Source: a virus. Taken from it: a DNA stretch of 39,517 bases. Every line of letters begins with the position of its first letter. Positions within the stretch are counted from its first letter, which is position 1. Of this stretch, positions 17,093 through 24,689 are shown one piece after another. The notes beneath the pieces were generated by a model that searched no databases, was not told the DNA's origin, and saw only the letters and a program-made list of their open reading frames with translations. The stretch spans positions 1 to 39,517 of IMG/VR virus record IMGVR_UViG_3300048586_000636; one strand, written 5' to 3'. Made by a program: the position numbers and the translations under genes.

Positions 17093-17572
17093 TCACTGCT
17101 CTCCGTTCTGGCCAGATGACTGCTCATCCTTGACCGGGTATTGCACGTCGGTCGCCGCGATCGCCGTCACCAGTTCGGCCTTTTTGAGCTTGGCCGACTC
17201 CGGGATACCCATCTGCACCGCCAGCTCGCGCAGTTCATCGACCTTCATCTCGGCCAGCGGCGTAACCTTGCCAGCCTGGGTGGCGTCACTATTCTGGGTG
17301 GCAACACCGGCCAGATAGCCCGAACCGGTCAGGATGCCCAGTGTTGCGTCCAGATCCCCAGGCGCCGATGGTGCATCACCTGCCTGAAAGCTGGCGTCTT
17401 CAGCCAACCGGACGACCACCAGACGCGGGTCGTTCTCCAGGGTCGCGCACTGCTCAGGCGACACAACCATCTCAGACTTGCCCGGTGCAATCGGCAGGCC
17501 CGCACGGAAATAGTTCTGACGAACCATTGATGTAATGCCGACCCGAATAGCCAGTTCCATCTCTTGTTCCAT
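17093..17572 (-). CDS. Mu gp35-like protein with N-terminal HI1506-type domain and C-terminal SAP/Rho-N-like segment
   Basis: About 159 aa if started at the ATG at 17572, which has GAGG about 10 bases upstream; a second ATG four codons later (17560) is possible, and the frame to 17638 probably includes untranslated leader. The first 50 residues (ELAIRVGITSMVRQNYFRAG) match the N-terminal domain found in Mu-like prophages of Haemophilus type. The C-terminal LAEMKVDELRELAVQMGIPE segment looks like a SAP or Rho N-terminal helix-extended-loop-helix. The family sits after the major capsid gene and is thought to be a minor head component. Function beyond that is unknown. Confidence 0.75.
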   Translation of the reverse strand: MEQEMELAIRVGITSMVRQNYFRAGLPIAPGKSEMVVSPEQCATLENDPRLVVVRLAEDASFQAGDAPSAPGDLDATLGILTGSGYLAGVATQNSDATQAGKVTPLAEMKVDELRELAVQMGIPESAKLKKAELVTAIAATDVQYPVKDEQSSGQNGEQ

Positions 17573-17642
17573 CTCATGTTTTCCTCGTCGAATCTGATAG
17601 AGAGGCTGTTTAAACCGAGGGTTAAACAGCCACAACACAGGG

Positions 17643-18550
17643 TTAGAGGTAGTCAGCCACCACCAGCTTCAGCTTGCCCTTGAGCTCGTTGCTGCTGCTA
17701 TCAGAGAGCTCCCGCTCCAGCATCCGGGTTGCCAGCTTCTCAAGGGAAGGCGGTACCACCAGCAAAGTCGGCTTCACGCCAAGCTTGCGGCCGCCATCCG
17801 CCTGGAATTCCCGCATCCTGGAGAAGGCATCCCACAAGTTGTCGGGGGTGAGCGCCCGTTTGTTGGCAAAGGCCAGCTGCCAGAAACCAAAGCCGGCGGC
17901 ATCGCGGCAGTCCACCCCGTAGCGGAACTCCTTGCGTGTGAACACGGCTTCATCGTCGATCTTGGTCATGGCGATAAGCGCGGCGCCTTGCGCTCCTGGA
18001 AGATGATGGGCTTGAGGGCGCGGCTGGTATCGAGCAGGAACCAATGCTCACCGGCATAGGCGCCATCCACCACCAGGTTGGCGCTCATTACCGGAGTCCC
18101 CGTGCCATCGGCTTTGGGATAGACGGGGTGATCGGTGTCGAAGAAATACTGAGCGTCGTAGCAGGGCGTGGTGAAGCCAGCCCCGAGCAGGCCGAAGCAG
18201 AGCTCGTCGGGATGTACCCCTGCCGCCAGACCCATCTCCTGAAACAGGGGGGCATAGATACCCAGCTCGTCATCCTCGATATCGTTGCGATCCACCCCCA
18301 CGGTGGCCTCGAAGTCTTCGTTGACGATCTGGTAACCGTGCGCCTTCATCGACTCGATCACCCGATCCCCGACCCACTTGCGCAGACTGGGAAACTTGCC
18401 GAGCCAGCCATAGGTATTGGATTTGGTGGTCGATTTGATGACGGTCGCGATCTCGGTGTATTGGGTCGGCGCCTCCCCCTTTGCGTCTTCAAAGTTCTTC
18501 TTGAAGCCGGTGAAGAGGGACTGCAGCAACGCAGGTGTAATGATGGCCAT
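17643..18550 (-). pseudogene. major capsid protein (Mu gpT-like), split by a single-base frameshift
   Basis: The first frame starts at 18550 (MAIITPALLQSLFTGFKKNF, AAGGA upstream) and encodes 189 homologous residues, up to QERKA, then reads four foreign codons into TGA. The correct continuation, ALIAMTKIDDEAVFTRKEFRYG, lies in the -1 frame from 17981 to 17643. Restoring one base between 17981 and 17982 (within GCGCC-GCGCTT) gives a protein of about 302 aa, close to the roughly 305 aa of Mu gpT. No slippery heptamer is visible, so this does not look like programmed frameshifting. Without correction no full capsid subunit can be made. Either the prophage is defective or a base is missing from the sequence. 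Confidence 0.9.
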
Positions 18551-18597
18551 AGCGGTGTTCCTTCTCTGGATAAACAGGTTGGTCTGGCGGTCGCGTT

Positions 18598-18633
18598 CGT
18601 CCGATTACGCCGCTGCGCGGCTAATCGCACCTA
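18598..18633. repeat. REP-like palindrome between scaffold and capsid genes
   Basis: Read on the minus strand, CGATTAGCCGC pairs with GCGGCGTAATCG with one bulged base, directly after the stop codon of the protease/scaffold gene and about 50 bases before the capsid start. It shares its arms with the shorter palindrome at 14268-14295. As an intergenic hairpin it could protect or separate the upstream and downstream messages. Confidence 0.55.
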
Positions 18634-19197
18634 CCGGCCTTTTGCCTTGGCAAACTCTTCGTAACTGATACCGAGTTGATCGGCGGCATACTTGTCATCT
18701 GCCGAGAGCACCGCCTCTCCCTTCTTCTCTGGCAGGGTCACTTGGGTGGTCTGGCTGGCGGCCAGCGCGGCAATGGCCGGGCGCGGCTCCAGCAACGCCT
18801 TGAGGGCGGCCACCCCCTTCTGGGTGGCGTAGGCGGTCAGGTACTCCTCTTCTGCAGCCACCACCTTGCCCTGGGTGCGGGCATCTTTGATCAGGGTCGC
18901 GGCATCCGTGGTTTCGACCTTGGCGCTTAAGCTCGCCACCTGAGTCACCAGGGCGTTATAGGTTTCCACCGGCACATACTTGGCCAGGTCAATCTGGCCG
19001 CCAGGTTGCGCCTTGAGGGCAGCCAGCGATGCCTTCTCGGCAGTGAGTGCCGCCTCCAGTTCCGGCGCCTTTTTGGCAATGGCCTGCAGGGTATCGAGGG
19101 CCGTCAGCGCAGCGGTACCCTGCTCGGCGGTCAACTGACCATCGGCCCCCGGCTGGATGCCGAGTTTGCCGAGCAGCGCGATCAAGTGTTCGTTCAT
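18631..19197 (-). CDS. scaffold protein from an in-frame internal start (Mu gpZ-like)
   Basis: Within the protease gene, AAGGAG stands 6 bases before an in-frame ATG at 19197 (MNEHLIALLGKLGIQPG). Initiation here would give a 188-aa protein equal to the helical C-terminal half. In Mu and relatives the scaffold Z is made exactly this way from within gene I. The strong internal signal is visible in the sequence; the scaffold role is by analogy. Confidence 0.8.
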   Translation of the reverse strand: MNEHLIALLGKLGIQPGADGQLTAEQGTAALTALDTLQAIAKKAPELEAALTAEKASLAALKAQPGGQIDLAKYVPVETYNALVTQVASLSAKVETTDAATLIKDARTQGKVVAAEEEYLTAYATQKGVAALKALLEPRPAIAALAASQTTQVTLPEKKGEAVLSADDKYAADQLGISYEEFAKAKGR

Positions 19198-19791
19198 GGA
19201 TTTCTCCTTTTGTGCAACATGGGATGAGGTGGCCAACTGGCCGGGTTGATTGGTCTTGGGGGGTAAGGCACTGAGGGCGGCCAGCGCCTGCATGCCCACC
19301 ACACCGGGATCGTTGGTGATGGCAGTCATGCGCAGCTCCAGCGGGCGCCCGAGGGCGTCATAGGGGAAAACAGCTGACAGGAAGCGGTACTCTTTGGCCG
19401 CCACCAGCGCGGCTGCGCGATCGGTCCAGCGCGGCTTGATAAAGAGCCCCGCCCCTTCACGCCATTCAATTTCGTCGGCGTTGTACCAGCCGGCCGCAGG
19501 AGCTGGCTGGCCGTTCTGGTCGGTCTTGAGGGTCTGGTGGTCGTAGTCGATGAGGATGTCTTGCCCCAACTCTCTCACACGATTGATGAGGGTGGTGGCA
19601 ATGGACTTGTCGAGTTGCCAGTGGCCACTAGGTACATCAAAAGGACGGCCATCACGGGCCTTGAAAGGGCCCTGGGGCAGGAGCTGCTGCCAGCCATCGC
19701 CACCACTGTTCAGAGCGGCATCAAGCACGGCCAATCCCTGGGTGGTCGGTCTCGTGTTCAAGATGGCCACGGCAATAGCAGATAGGGGCAT
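18631..19791 (-). CDS. head maturation protease with C-terminal scaffold (Mu gpI-like)
   Basis: I use the ATG at 19791 (386 aa), which has GGAG 8 bases upstream; a GTG nine bases earlier is possible. The N-terminal 180 residues are the Mu protease I domain, including RPFDVPSGHWQLDKSIATTL and LIDYDHQTL with the conserved His, and later AAKEYRFLSAVF. The C-terminal half is Ala/Leu/Lys/Glu-rich and helical, as expected of the scaffold. In Mu the protease clears the scaffold during head maturation. Upstream, the gene's usual neighbour G is displaced by a plus-strand HEPN cassette, so the late transcript must cross that insert. Confidence 0.9.
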   Translation of the reverse strand: MPLSAIAVAILNTRPTTQGLAVLDAALNSGGDGWQQLLPQGPFKARDGRPFDVPSGHWQLDKSIATTLINRVRELGQDILIDYDHQTLKTDQNGQPAPAAGWYNADEIEWREGAGLFIKPRWTDRAAALVAAKEYRFLSAVFPYDALGRPLELRMTAITNDPGVVGMQALAALSALPPKTNQPGQLATSSHVAQKEKSMNEHLIALLGKLGIQPGADGQLTAEQGTAALTALDTLQAIAKKAPELEAALTAEKASLAALKAQPGGQIDLAKYVPVETYNALVTQVASLSAKVETTDAATLIKDARTQGKVVAAEEEYLTAYATQKGVAALKALLEPRPAIAALAASQTTQVTLPEKKGEAVLSADDKYAADQLGISYEEFAKAKGR

Positions 19792-19931
19792 CACTCTCAC
19801 TCCGGCTTGGTGCGCAAAAATAACTGAGGCCAGTGTCAGGGAATGGAGTGAAATGTGGGGTTTATGGCTGGTTACTGTACTATCTATCGATATTCATGTT
19901 TCCAATACACAATTTATAAAGGATTTCTCCG

Positions 19932-20840
19932 ATGGATGTGATCTGCTATCTGTCTAATCTTCCCCTTAGCGGTATTACCGTCACAGATAAACCTGACGGC
20001 AGTTGGGTAAGAAATAACATCCCATTATCGGCCTTCGGCTATAGCATGCTGATCACACAAGATATGGATGTTCTCAAATCTAAGCAGAGTGAACTACACG
20101 GTCAGTTCATCCAAACATCGCAGGTTTTAATCAACGATGTAAAATCGAGCCGTGATATGGAAGAAAAGATGAACATGCTGGCTGAGATGCTATCTTTCGC
20201 TACCAACTCGCAAGTCGGTTTTATTGGTTGGAAGCACATAAAGGGAGAAAGCGAAGATAGTTGCCTTGGTCTCAGATGGACCATTGGCGGCTGTTACTCA
20301 GCAGTCAACTCACCATTTTGCTTGGTTAGATCCACCCAGGCGGTCCATTTCATCGAGTCTTGTTGGCAAGCATATAGCAAACTACGCCTCTCTAGAAAAC
20401 TAAACGTGGCTATTGACCTGTATACCATTCCTGATGCTAAACAACTCCCACTAGAGCTAAAACTGGCCACTACTTTTATTCTATTAGAGAATCAGAAGGC
20501 ATCTTATGCTGCAGAAAATTATGTGTTCAAAGATGGATGGTATCGTGATCAACAAGGGCGCCAACAAAAATTCAACCCCTTAGTGAAAGGAATGTTCCAA
20601 CAGGTGGGCATGCCTCTGTCAGATACATGGTCAACACTGAGAAACGATATTATCCACAGCGGCCTTTGTGAGTTATCGCCTGAAGACATGCACAAACAGT
20701 ACTCACTGTGCCGTGATGCAATCACAGAATACCTCCTCAGGCTATTGGGATATCAAGGCGAGTTCTTCCTCTACTCTGGCCGTGGCGACACATCCAAGAT
20801 CATTACCACATCAACGCCTGAATCCATCCAGTGCTGCTGA
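19932..20840 (+). CDS. cargo protein with C-terminal HEPN-type RNase motif
   Basis: A 302-aa protein; ATG 19932 follows AAGGA by 8 bases. The N-terminal 200 residues show no family I recognise. The C-terminal part has LRNDIIHSG, where Arg237-Asn238-x3-His242 fits the RX4-6H active site of HEPN ribonucleases, followed by a helix ending LLRLLGYQGEFFLYSG. This combination resembles the C-terminal HEPN domains of abortive-infection proteins such as ApeA-like proteins. The gene is oriented against the late operon, is less GC-rich than the flanking phage genes, and sits between virion genes G and I, so it is a cargo (moron) gene. The 131 bases upstream (19801-19931) are AT-rich and presumably hold its promoter. 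No clear terminator is visible between its stop and 20938; TGTTTAAACA at 20855-20864 is the only dyad. A role in phage exclusion is inferred. Confidence 0.75.
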   Translation: MDVICYLSNLPLSGITVTDKPDGSWVRNNIPLSAFGYSMLITQDMDVLKSKQSELHGQFIQTSQVLINDVKSSRDMEEKMNMLAEMLSFATNSQVGFIGWKHIKGESEDSCLGLRWTIGGCYSAVNSPFCLVRSTQAVHFIESCWQAYSKLRLSRKLNVAIDLYTIPDAKQLPLELKLATTFILLENQKASYAAENYVFKDGWYRDQQGRQQKFNPLVKGMFQQVGMPLSDTWSTLRNDIIHSGLCELSPEDMHKQYSLCRDAITEYLLRLLGYQGEFFLYSGRGDTSKIITTSTPESIQCC

Positions 20841-20937
20841 GTGATGTTTAATGGTGTTTAAACATGGTTTGGTCGTGCTTACAACTTCCAGGCCATACCA
20901 TCGCACCGGCCCTCACCCTGTAAACGCGCCCAGAAGC

Positions 20938-21384
20938 TTAGGACGCATCCTCCGTCAGATAACCTTCCAGCGTCTCTAGCACGCTCTGCTGGTCGGCTTC
21001 AGACAGCCCCAGATAGGGGCGCTCGGGCAGGTTGATTTCGGGGCGGCCAAACTGATGGGCTGCACCGTATTCAAACGGGGTACCGAAGTAGAGGGTCTGG
21101 GGCTCAGCCTGATAGTTGAGGGTATCGCGCAGATCATCGTTCAGACGCAGCACCTCATCGGCATGTCGGGGTTTGCGGGCAAGGTACTTCTCCGAGAGCG
21201 GGGCCCAGGGCTCCCCTTCCGGGCTCTCTTGCGCATCCCAGCGATCCCTGTGGGAGAGTTGCAACCCCTCACCGATATCAGCCAATGGTTCGCTGAGATC
21301 ACCGGTTTGCTGATAGAGGCGGGCCAACAGCTCGTGAGCATCGGATACCCCGTGGTGGCTGATGGCGATAAAGCTACCCGCCAT
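20938..21384 (-). CDS. virion morphogenesis protein (Mu gpG-like)
   Basis: A 148-aa protein with the family's usual features: an N-terminal helical pair (DAHELLARLYQQTGDLSEPLADIGEGL), the loop with DRWDAQESPEGEPWAPLSEKYLARK, and the C-terminal FEYGAAHQFGRPEINLPERPYLGLS. The motif set is characteristic of Mu G and of phage virion morphogenesis proteins that join heads and tails. Its start overlaps the stop of the 66-aa gene. The HEPN cargo gene is convergent just beyond its stop. Confidence 0.92.
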   Translation of the reverse strand: MAGSFIAISHHGVSDAHELLARLYQQTGDLSEPLADIGEGLQLSHRDRWDAQESPEGEPWAPLSEKYLARKPRHADEVLRLNDDLRDTLNYQAEPQTLYFGTPFEYGAAHQFGRPEINLPERPYLGLSEADQQSVLETLEGYLTEDAS

Positions 21385-21584
21385 CAGATCTCATCCTCAA
21401 AGGTGGTCATATAGTGCAGCGCTTCCTCATCTGCATTAGCCATCGCGGCCTCCCAGAGATCCCCCATCAGGTCGGCTTCCACATCACGGGCTTGCTCACA
21501 CAAGGCATCCAGCGCCTTGGCTTGCGCAAGGGTAAAGGGGCCATCCTGTGCCAGCAAAGCGCTGGCTTGTTCCAGCAAGGTCAT
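21384..21584 (-). CDS. small helical protein between F and G genes
   Basis: A 66-aa acidic product (MTLLEQASALLAQDGPF), with GGAG 7 bases before ATG and a stop that overlaps the G start. It is mostly predicted helix with several Ala/Asp/Glu residues. No family recognised. Its placement and coupling argue for a real gene in the head operon, perhaps a chaperone or head-joining accessory. Confidence 0.7.
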   Translation of the reverse strand: MTLLEQASALLAQDGPFTLAQAKALDALCEQARDVEADLMGDLWEAAMANADEEALHYMTTFEDEI

Positions 21585-21618
21585 TATCTCGCTCCTTTAT
21601 TTTTTGATCTCTGGGCCA

Positions 21619-23106
21619 CTAGCGGCCGCCTTTGGTAGTGGCAGCCGTGGCGTTGGCCAGCATTGCTTCCACCCGCTTGGCCAGTTCGGGAAAATGCTCC
21701 AGCATGGATTCCCTCGCCAGCACCCAGGCGGCAAACGCCTCGGCAGCCATCTCTTTGCCATTGGTTCCGGCATATTCGGTAATCAGGCCGATACCGGTGA
21801 GATTAGGCTCCCCGGCCCAGAAGTGAACCTGATGGCCGAGCTCATGCAACCAGGTCGAGATCCGCTGGGCCGATTCCCCCAGTTTACCGCCTATATTGGC
21901 CGACACACTCCAGTGACGACGCAAGGTTTCGCCACTGGTACCTCTTGGCAACCATTGGCGCGGACCGCTATTTGCGTGGGCATCAGTCAGCACTTCGGTG
22001 GCCGCCGCTTGTACCGCCTGCATATTCACCGTCTTTAAAGTATCGCCCCCCTTTACCTTGATAACCAGATGATCCCAGCTGGTTGCGGTAAAGCCGTTGA
22101 CCCTGCTGGCCCGTCGTGAATAGTAAAAAGATCGTACCAGATACGGATCTTTGCCCAGGTAATCAGCAATCGCCGGGGCAACCTTGAGCCCAGCGGCCCC
22201 TTTCCCCAACTCGGTCTGCTTGATAAACAGGGTTTTGACCGGATGCGCCTTGAGGAACGCCGCCAACGGTTCGCGCTGGGGGGCAGGCAACTTGGCCAGC
22301 AGATCGCTCAAGCCCTGGGCGGTGACGCCTTTAACGCTGGAGAAGGCGCTCTCCACTATCCGCTCTGGCAGCCGTTCGGCCAACACAGGCTTGGCTGCTT
22401 CGCGCTTGGCCACCGCCTTGGTCAAGTCTGCCGGGGTCTGGGGGCGATAATCAAAGCCGGGATCGATACCTCGGGGGATCTTGTGTAACTCCCCGGTGGC
22501 CTTGTCCACCCACTCATATTCGCCATCGTCTGGGGCCTTGCCGACCACCAAGCCGCGCCGCTTGAGATCGGCCTCGGAGAGCAGGAACTTCTTGCACTTG
22601 CAGCCATAGCCATTACTCGGGCTGTGCGTCTCCCACCAGGGGTGATCCACCGGCAGCACCAGGTTGTTCCACTTGAGGTGCAACTCCCTGGGGTGCTCGG
22701 AGTCCCCATGACGATAGAGCGCATAAGGACGCTTGTGCTTGATACGCTGGATCTGCTCTTCACGCCCGGCGTTATAACTTTGACGCAGGTTGGTCTCGAA
22801 GATGACGCGGGAGCGCCACGACGCCGGGCCGGTATGTTCCCAACCGTGGCGGGCCACAATCTCCTTGAATGCCTTCTGAAAGGCCCCGATGGATTGCCCT
22901 TCACTGATCGCCTTGTCTACCGCCCCACGCAGGTCAGCCAGCAGATCCGTCTTGGTGGCCCCCGCCACCATAAAGGCGCGGTTATGGGCATCGCGCCACA
23001 CATCGGCCCAGCGTTCGCTCGGCATATCGAGCTTCTGGCGAAAGAAGGCGATCGCCTCGGCAAAGGGGATCGAGCCATATCTGACTGGCGAAGAGCGAAC
23101 CGGCAT
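21619..23106 (-). CDS. F-like minor head protein fused to a zinc-metalloprotease-like domain
   Basis: A 495-aa protein. Residues about 20-180 are the Mu F / SPP1 gp7 head-morphogenesis domain, with WRSRVIFETNLRQSYNAGR near 97-115 and the Cys-containing NGYGCKCKKFLLS near 165-177. After a linker the C-terminal half has WLHELGHQVHFW with HELGH at 421-425 and a following EMAAEAFAAW (452-461) whose Glu could be the third metal ligand. That is the zincin (HExxH...E) pattern. Such C-terminal effector fusions on phage head proteins are known and may be injected with the DNA. Its start overlaps the portal stop (TGATG). Confidence 0.88.
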   Translation of the reverse strand: MPVRSSPVRYGSIPFAEAIAFFRQKLDMPSERWADVWRDAHNRAFMVAGATKTDLLADLRGAVDKAISEGQSIGAFQKAFKEIVARHGWEHTGPASWRSRVIFETNLRQSYNAGREEQIQRIKHKRPYALYRHGDSEHPRELHLKWNNLVLPVDHPWWETHSPSNGYGCKCKKFLLSEADLKRRGLVVGKAPDDGEYEWVDKATGELHKIPRGIDPGFDYRPQTPADLTKAVAKREAAKPVLAERLPERIVESAFSSVKGVTAQGLSDLLAKLPAPQREPLAAFLKAHPVKTLFIKQTELGKGAAGLKVAPAIADYLGKDPYLVRSFYYSRRASRVNGFTATSWDHLVIKVKGGDTLKTVNMQAVQAAATEVLTDAHANSGPRQWLPRGTSGETLRRHWSVSANIGGKLGESAQRISTWLHELGHQVHFWAGEPNLTGIGLITEYAGTNGKEMAAEAFAAWVLARESMLEHFPELAKRVEAMLANATAATTKGGR

Positions 23107-24689
23107 CAGCGCCCCTCCTCCATCTCAAGCATGCCGAGCAGCTCGCTGGCGGCGATGGCTTGTGCCATCAGCGCCCCCAGTTCGTCATGGCTGAGCGCTG
23201 GCTCCAGTGCCAGCAAGCCATCACGGATCTCTTCCAGGGTGGTGGCCTGCATTACTAGCGCCTGGACGGCATCGGTCATCCCCGCCAGCAGAGGGGCGGC
23301 CTCGGCCTGTAGTCTGGCCAACTGGGCATCGTTGTTATCTCCCTGCGCTGCTTTATGTGCGGCCAGTGTCGCCAGTCCCTGACGGGTCAGCCGAGCCTTG
23401 AGCTCCGCCTCCCCAGTTGCACCACGGTTATCCTGAATGGCCAATACCTCATCCTGGGCGGTGGGCACCGGGATCTGCAGCTTGTCATAGACCCACTGGG
23501 TCGGGATCTTCATGCCGATAGAGACCAGAGTGCGCAGCGGCCCCGCCAGTTGCTGCATATCCTCCGGCTCGGTCACATCAAACTCCAGCCGGGGGCTGCT
23601 GCGCGGCCCCTGATAGCTCTTGCCGTTCAGGGCATAGAGGGGATAGACCAGATCGCGGGTCAGGGTGGCGGCGAGTTGTCGGAGATCTGCATCCCGAACC
23701 TCCTGGCGCACCTCGTTATGGACATTGCCCAGGGCATTGGTCGAGCTCTTACCATCGGCCTGTGAGGTCAAAGTGCCCCCCAGGATGGCCTTGCTCATGG
23801 AGCGCTCGCACCACTCCATCATCACCACAAAGGGATCGGCCTGACCGCTGGCGGCATTCTGGAACTCAATCTCCATCCCGCGTGGGATAATGCCCCCGGC
23901 GTTATGACCGATAGAGAGCACCGCCTGCAGCAGGGTAGCCTTCTCTTTCTCGGTCGCTCCTTCCGGGTATTTGCCCAGCCGCACCGGCAGGCCGTAGATC
24001 TCCAGAAACTCGGCAAGATCCCGCACGCTGTAGTTCTTGAACAGAAACGGCCAGATCAGGGTACGGACAAGGCCTGTGCGGGCCAAATACCCCGATTTGG
24101 ACTTCGCCTTGTGCAGAAGCCAGCCAAACGGGTTGAGGGCAACCCCTTCGTGGCTGTTATCACGCAGCCGCAGCTGATTGCGATCGTCCGGGTGGGTCTG
24201 AAACCAGGCGGGATCGCGCCAGATGATGCCCTTGGGAAGCTGCAACCCCTCCACCAGCTCCCAGCCGCAAAACTCCTGGGCACAAAACCCCTTGAGCACC
24301 GCATCGGTGGCGTCAAAGATGGCATCATCAAACCAGGTAAAGTCCTCAATCAGCTCGCGGATCATCTCGCTGTCGCGCTTTTCCGCCGGGGTGGCATTGC
24401 GGGGCGGCTCGATTGTCCAGCTGACCCCCAGCAGAGCGCGGCGACGTTTGCCGAGTTCACTCTGCAGGTGGGCGTCTTTCTCCTCCATATCTTCGGCCAG
24501 CTCGCACTGGGCGATCAGGTTGCCCTGTTCTGCCTCCTTCAATGCGGCTGCCGCTCTGCTCGGGGTAAGCCCCACCGTGGGGTGTTCACTGTAGTGACGG
24601 CGCAACTGGGCAAGCGCCGCCGAGTTCTCGGTCTGCGGCTCTTTTTCCATCCGCAGGGGATTGCCGTTGATATCGATGATCCTGCCCAT
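23106..24689 (-). CDS. portal protein, DUF935 family (Mu gp29-like)
   Basis: A 527-aa protein with the typical DUF935 profile: an N-terminal segment with LTPSRAAAALKEAEQGNL, the core EDMEEKDAHLQSELGKRRRALLG, then WRDPAWFQTHPD, FKNYSVRDLAEFLEIYGLPVRLGKYP and ILGGTLTSQADG. This family forms the dodecameric portal ring through which DNA enters the capsid. It overlaps both neighbours (TAATG at the start, TGATG at the end), consistent with a tightly coupled head operon. The C-terminal 60 residues are helical and acidic. Confidence 0.94.
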   Translation of the reverse strand: MGRIIDINGNPLRMEKEPQTENSAALAQLRRHYSEHPTVGLTPSRAAAALKEAEQGNLIAQCELAEDMEEKDAHLQSELGKRRRALLGVSWTIEPPRNATPAEKRDSEMIRELIEDFTWFDDAIFDATDAVLKGFCAQEFCGWELVEGLQLPKGIIWRDPAWFQTHPDDRNQLRLRDNSHEGVALNPFGWLLHKAKSKSGYLARTGLVRTLIWPFLFKNYSVRDLAEFLEIYGLPVRLGKYPEGATEKEKATLLQAVLSIGHNAGGIIPRGMEIEFQNAASGQADPFVVMMEWCERSMSKAILGGTLTSQADGKSSTNALGNVHNEVRQEVRDADLRQLAATLTRDLVYPLYALNGKSYQGPRSSPRLEFDVTEPEDMQQLAGPLRTLVSIGMKIPTQWVYDKLQIPVPTAQDEVLAIQDNRGATGEAELKARLTRQGLATLAAHKAAQGDNNDAQLARLQAEAAPLLAGMTDAVQALVMQATTLEEIRDGLLALEPALSHDELGALMAQAIAASELLGMLEMEEGR

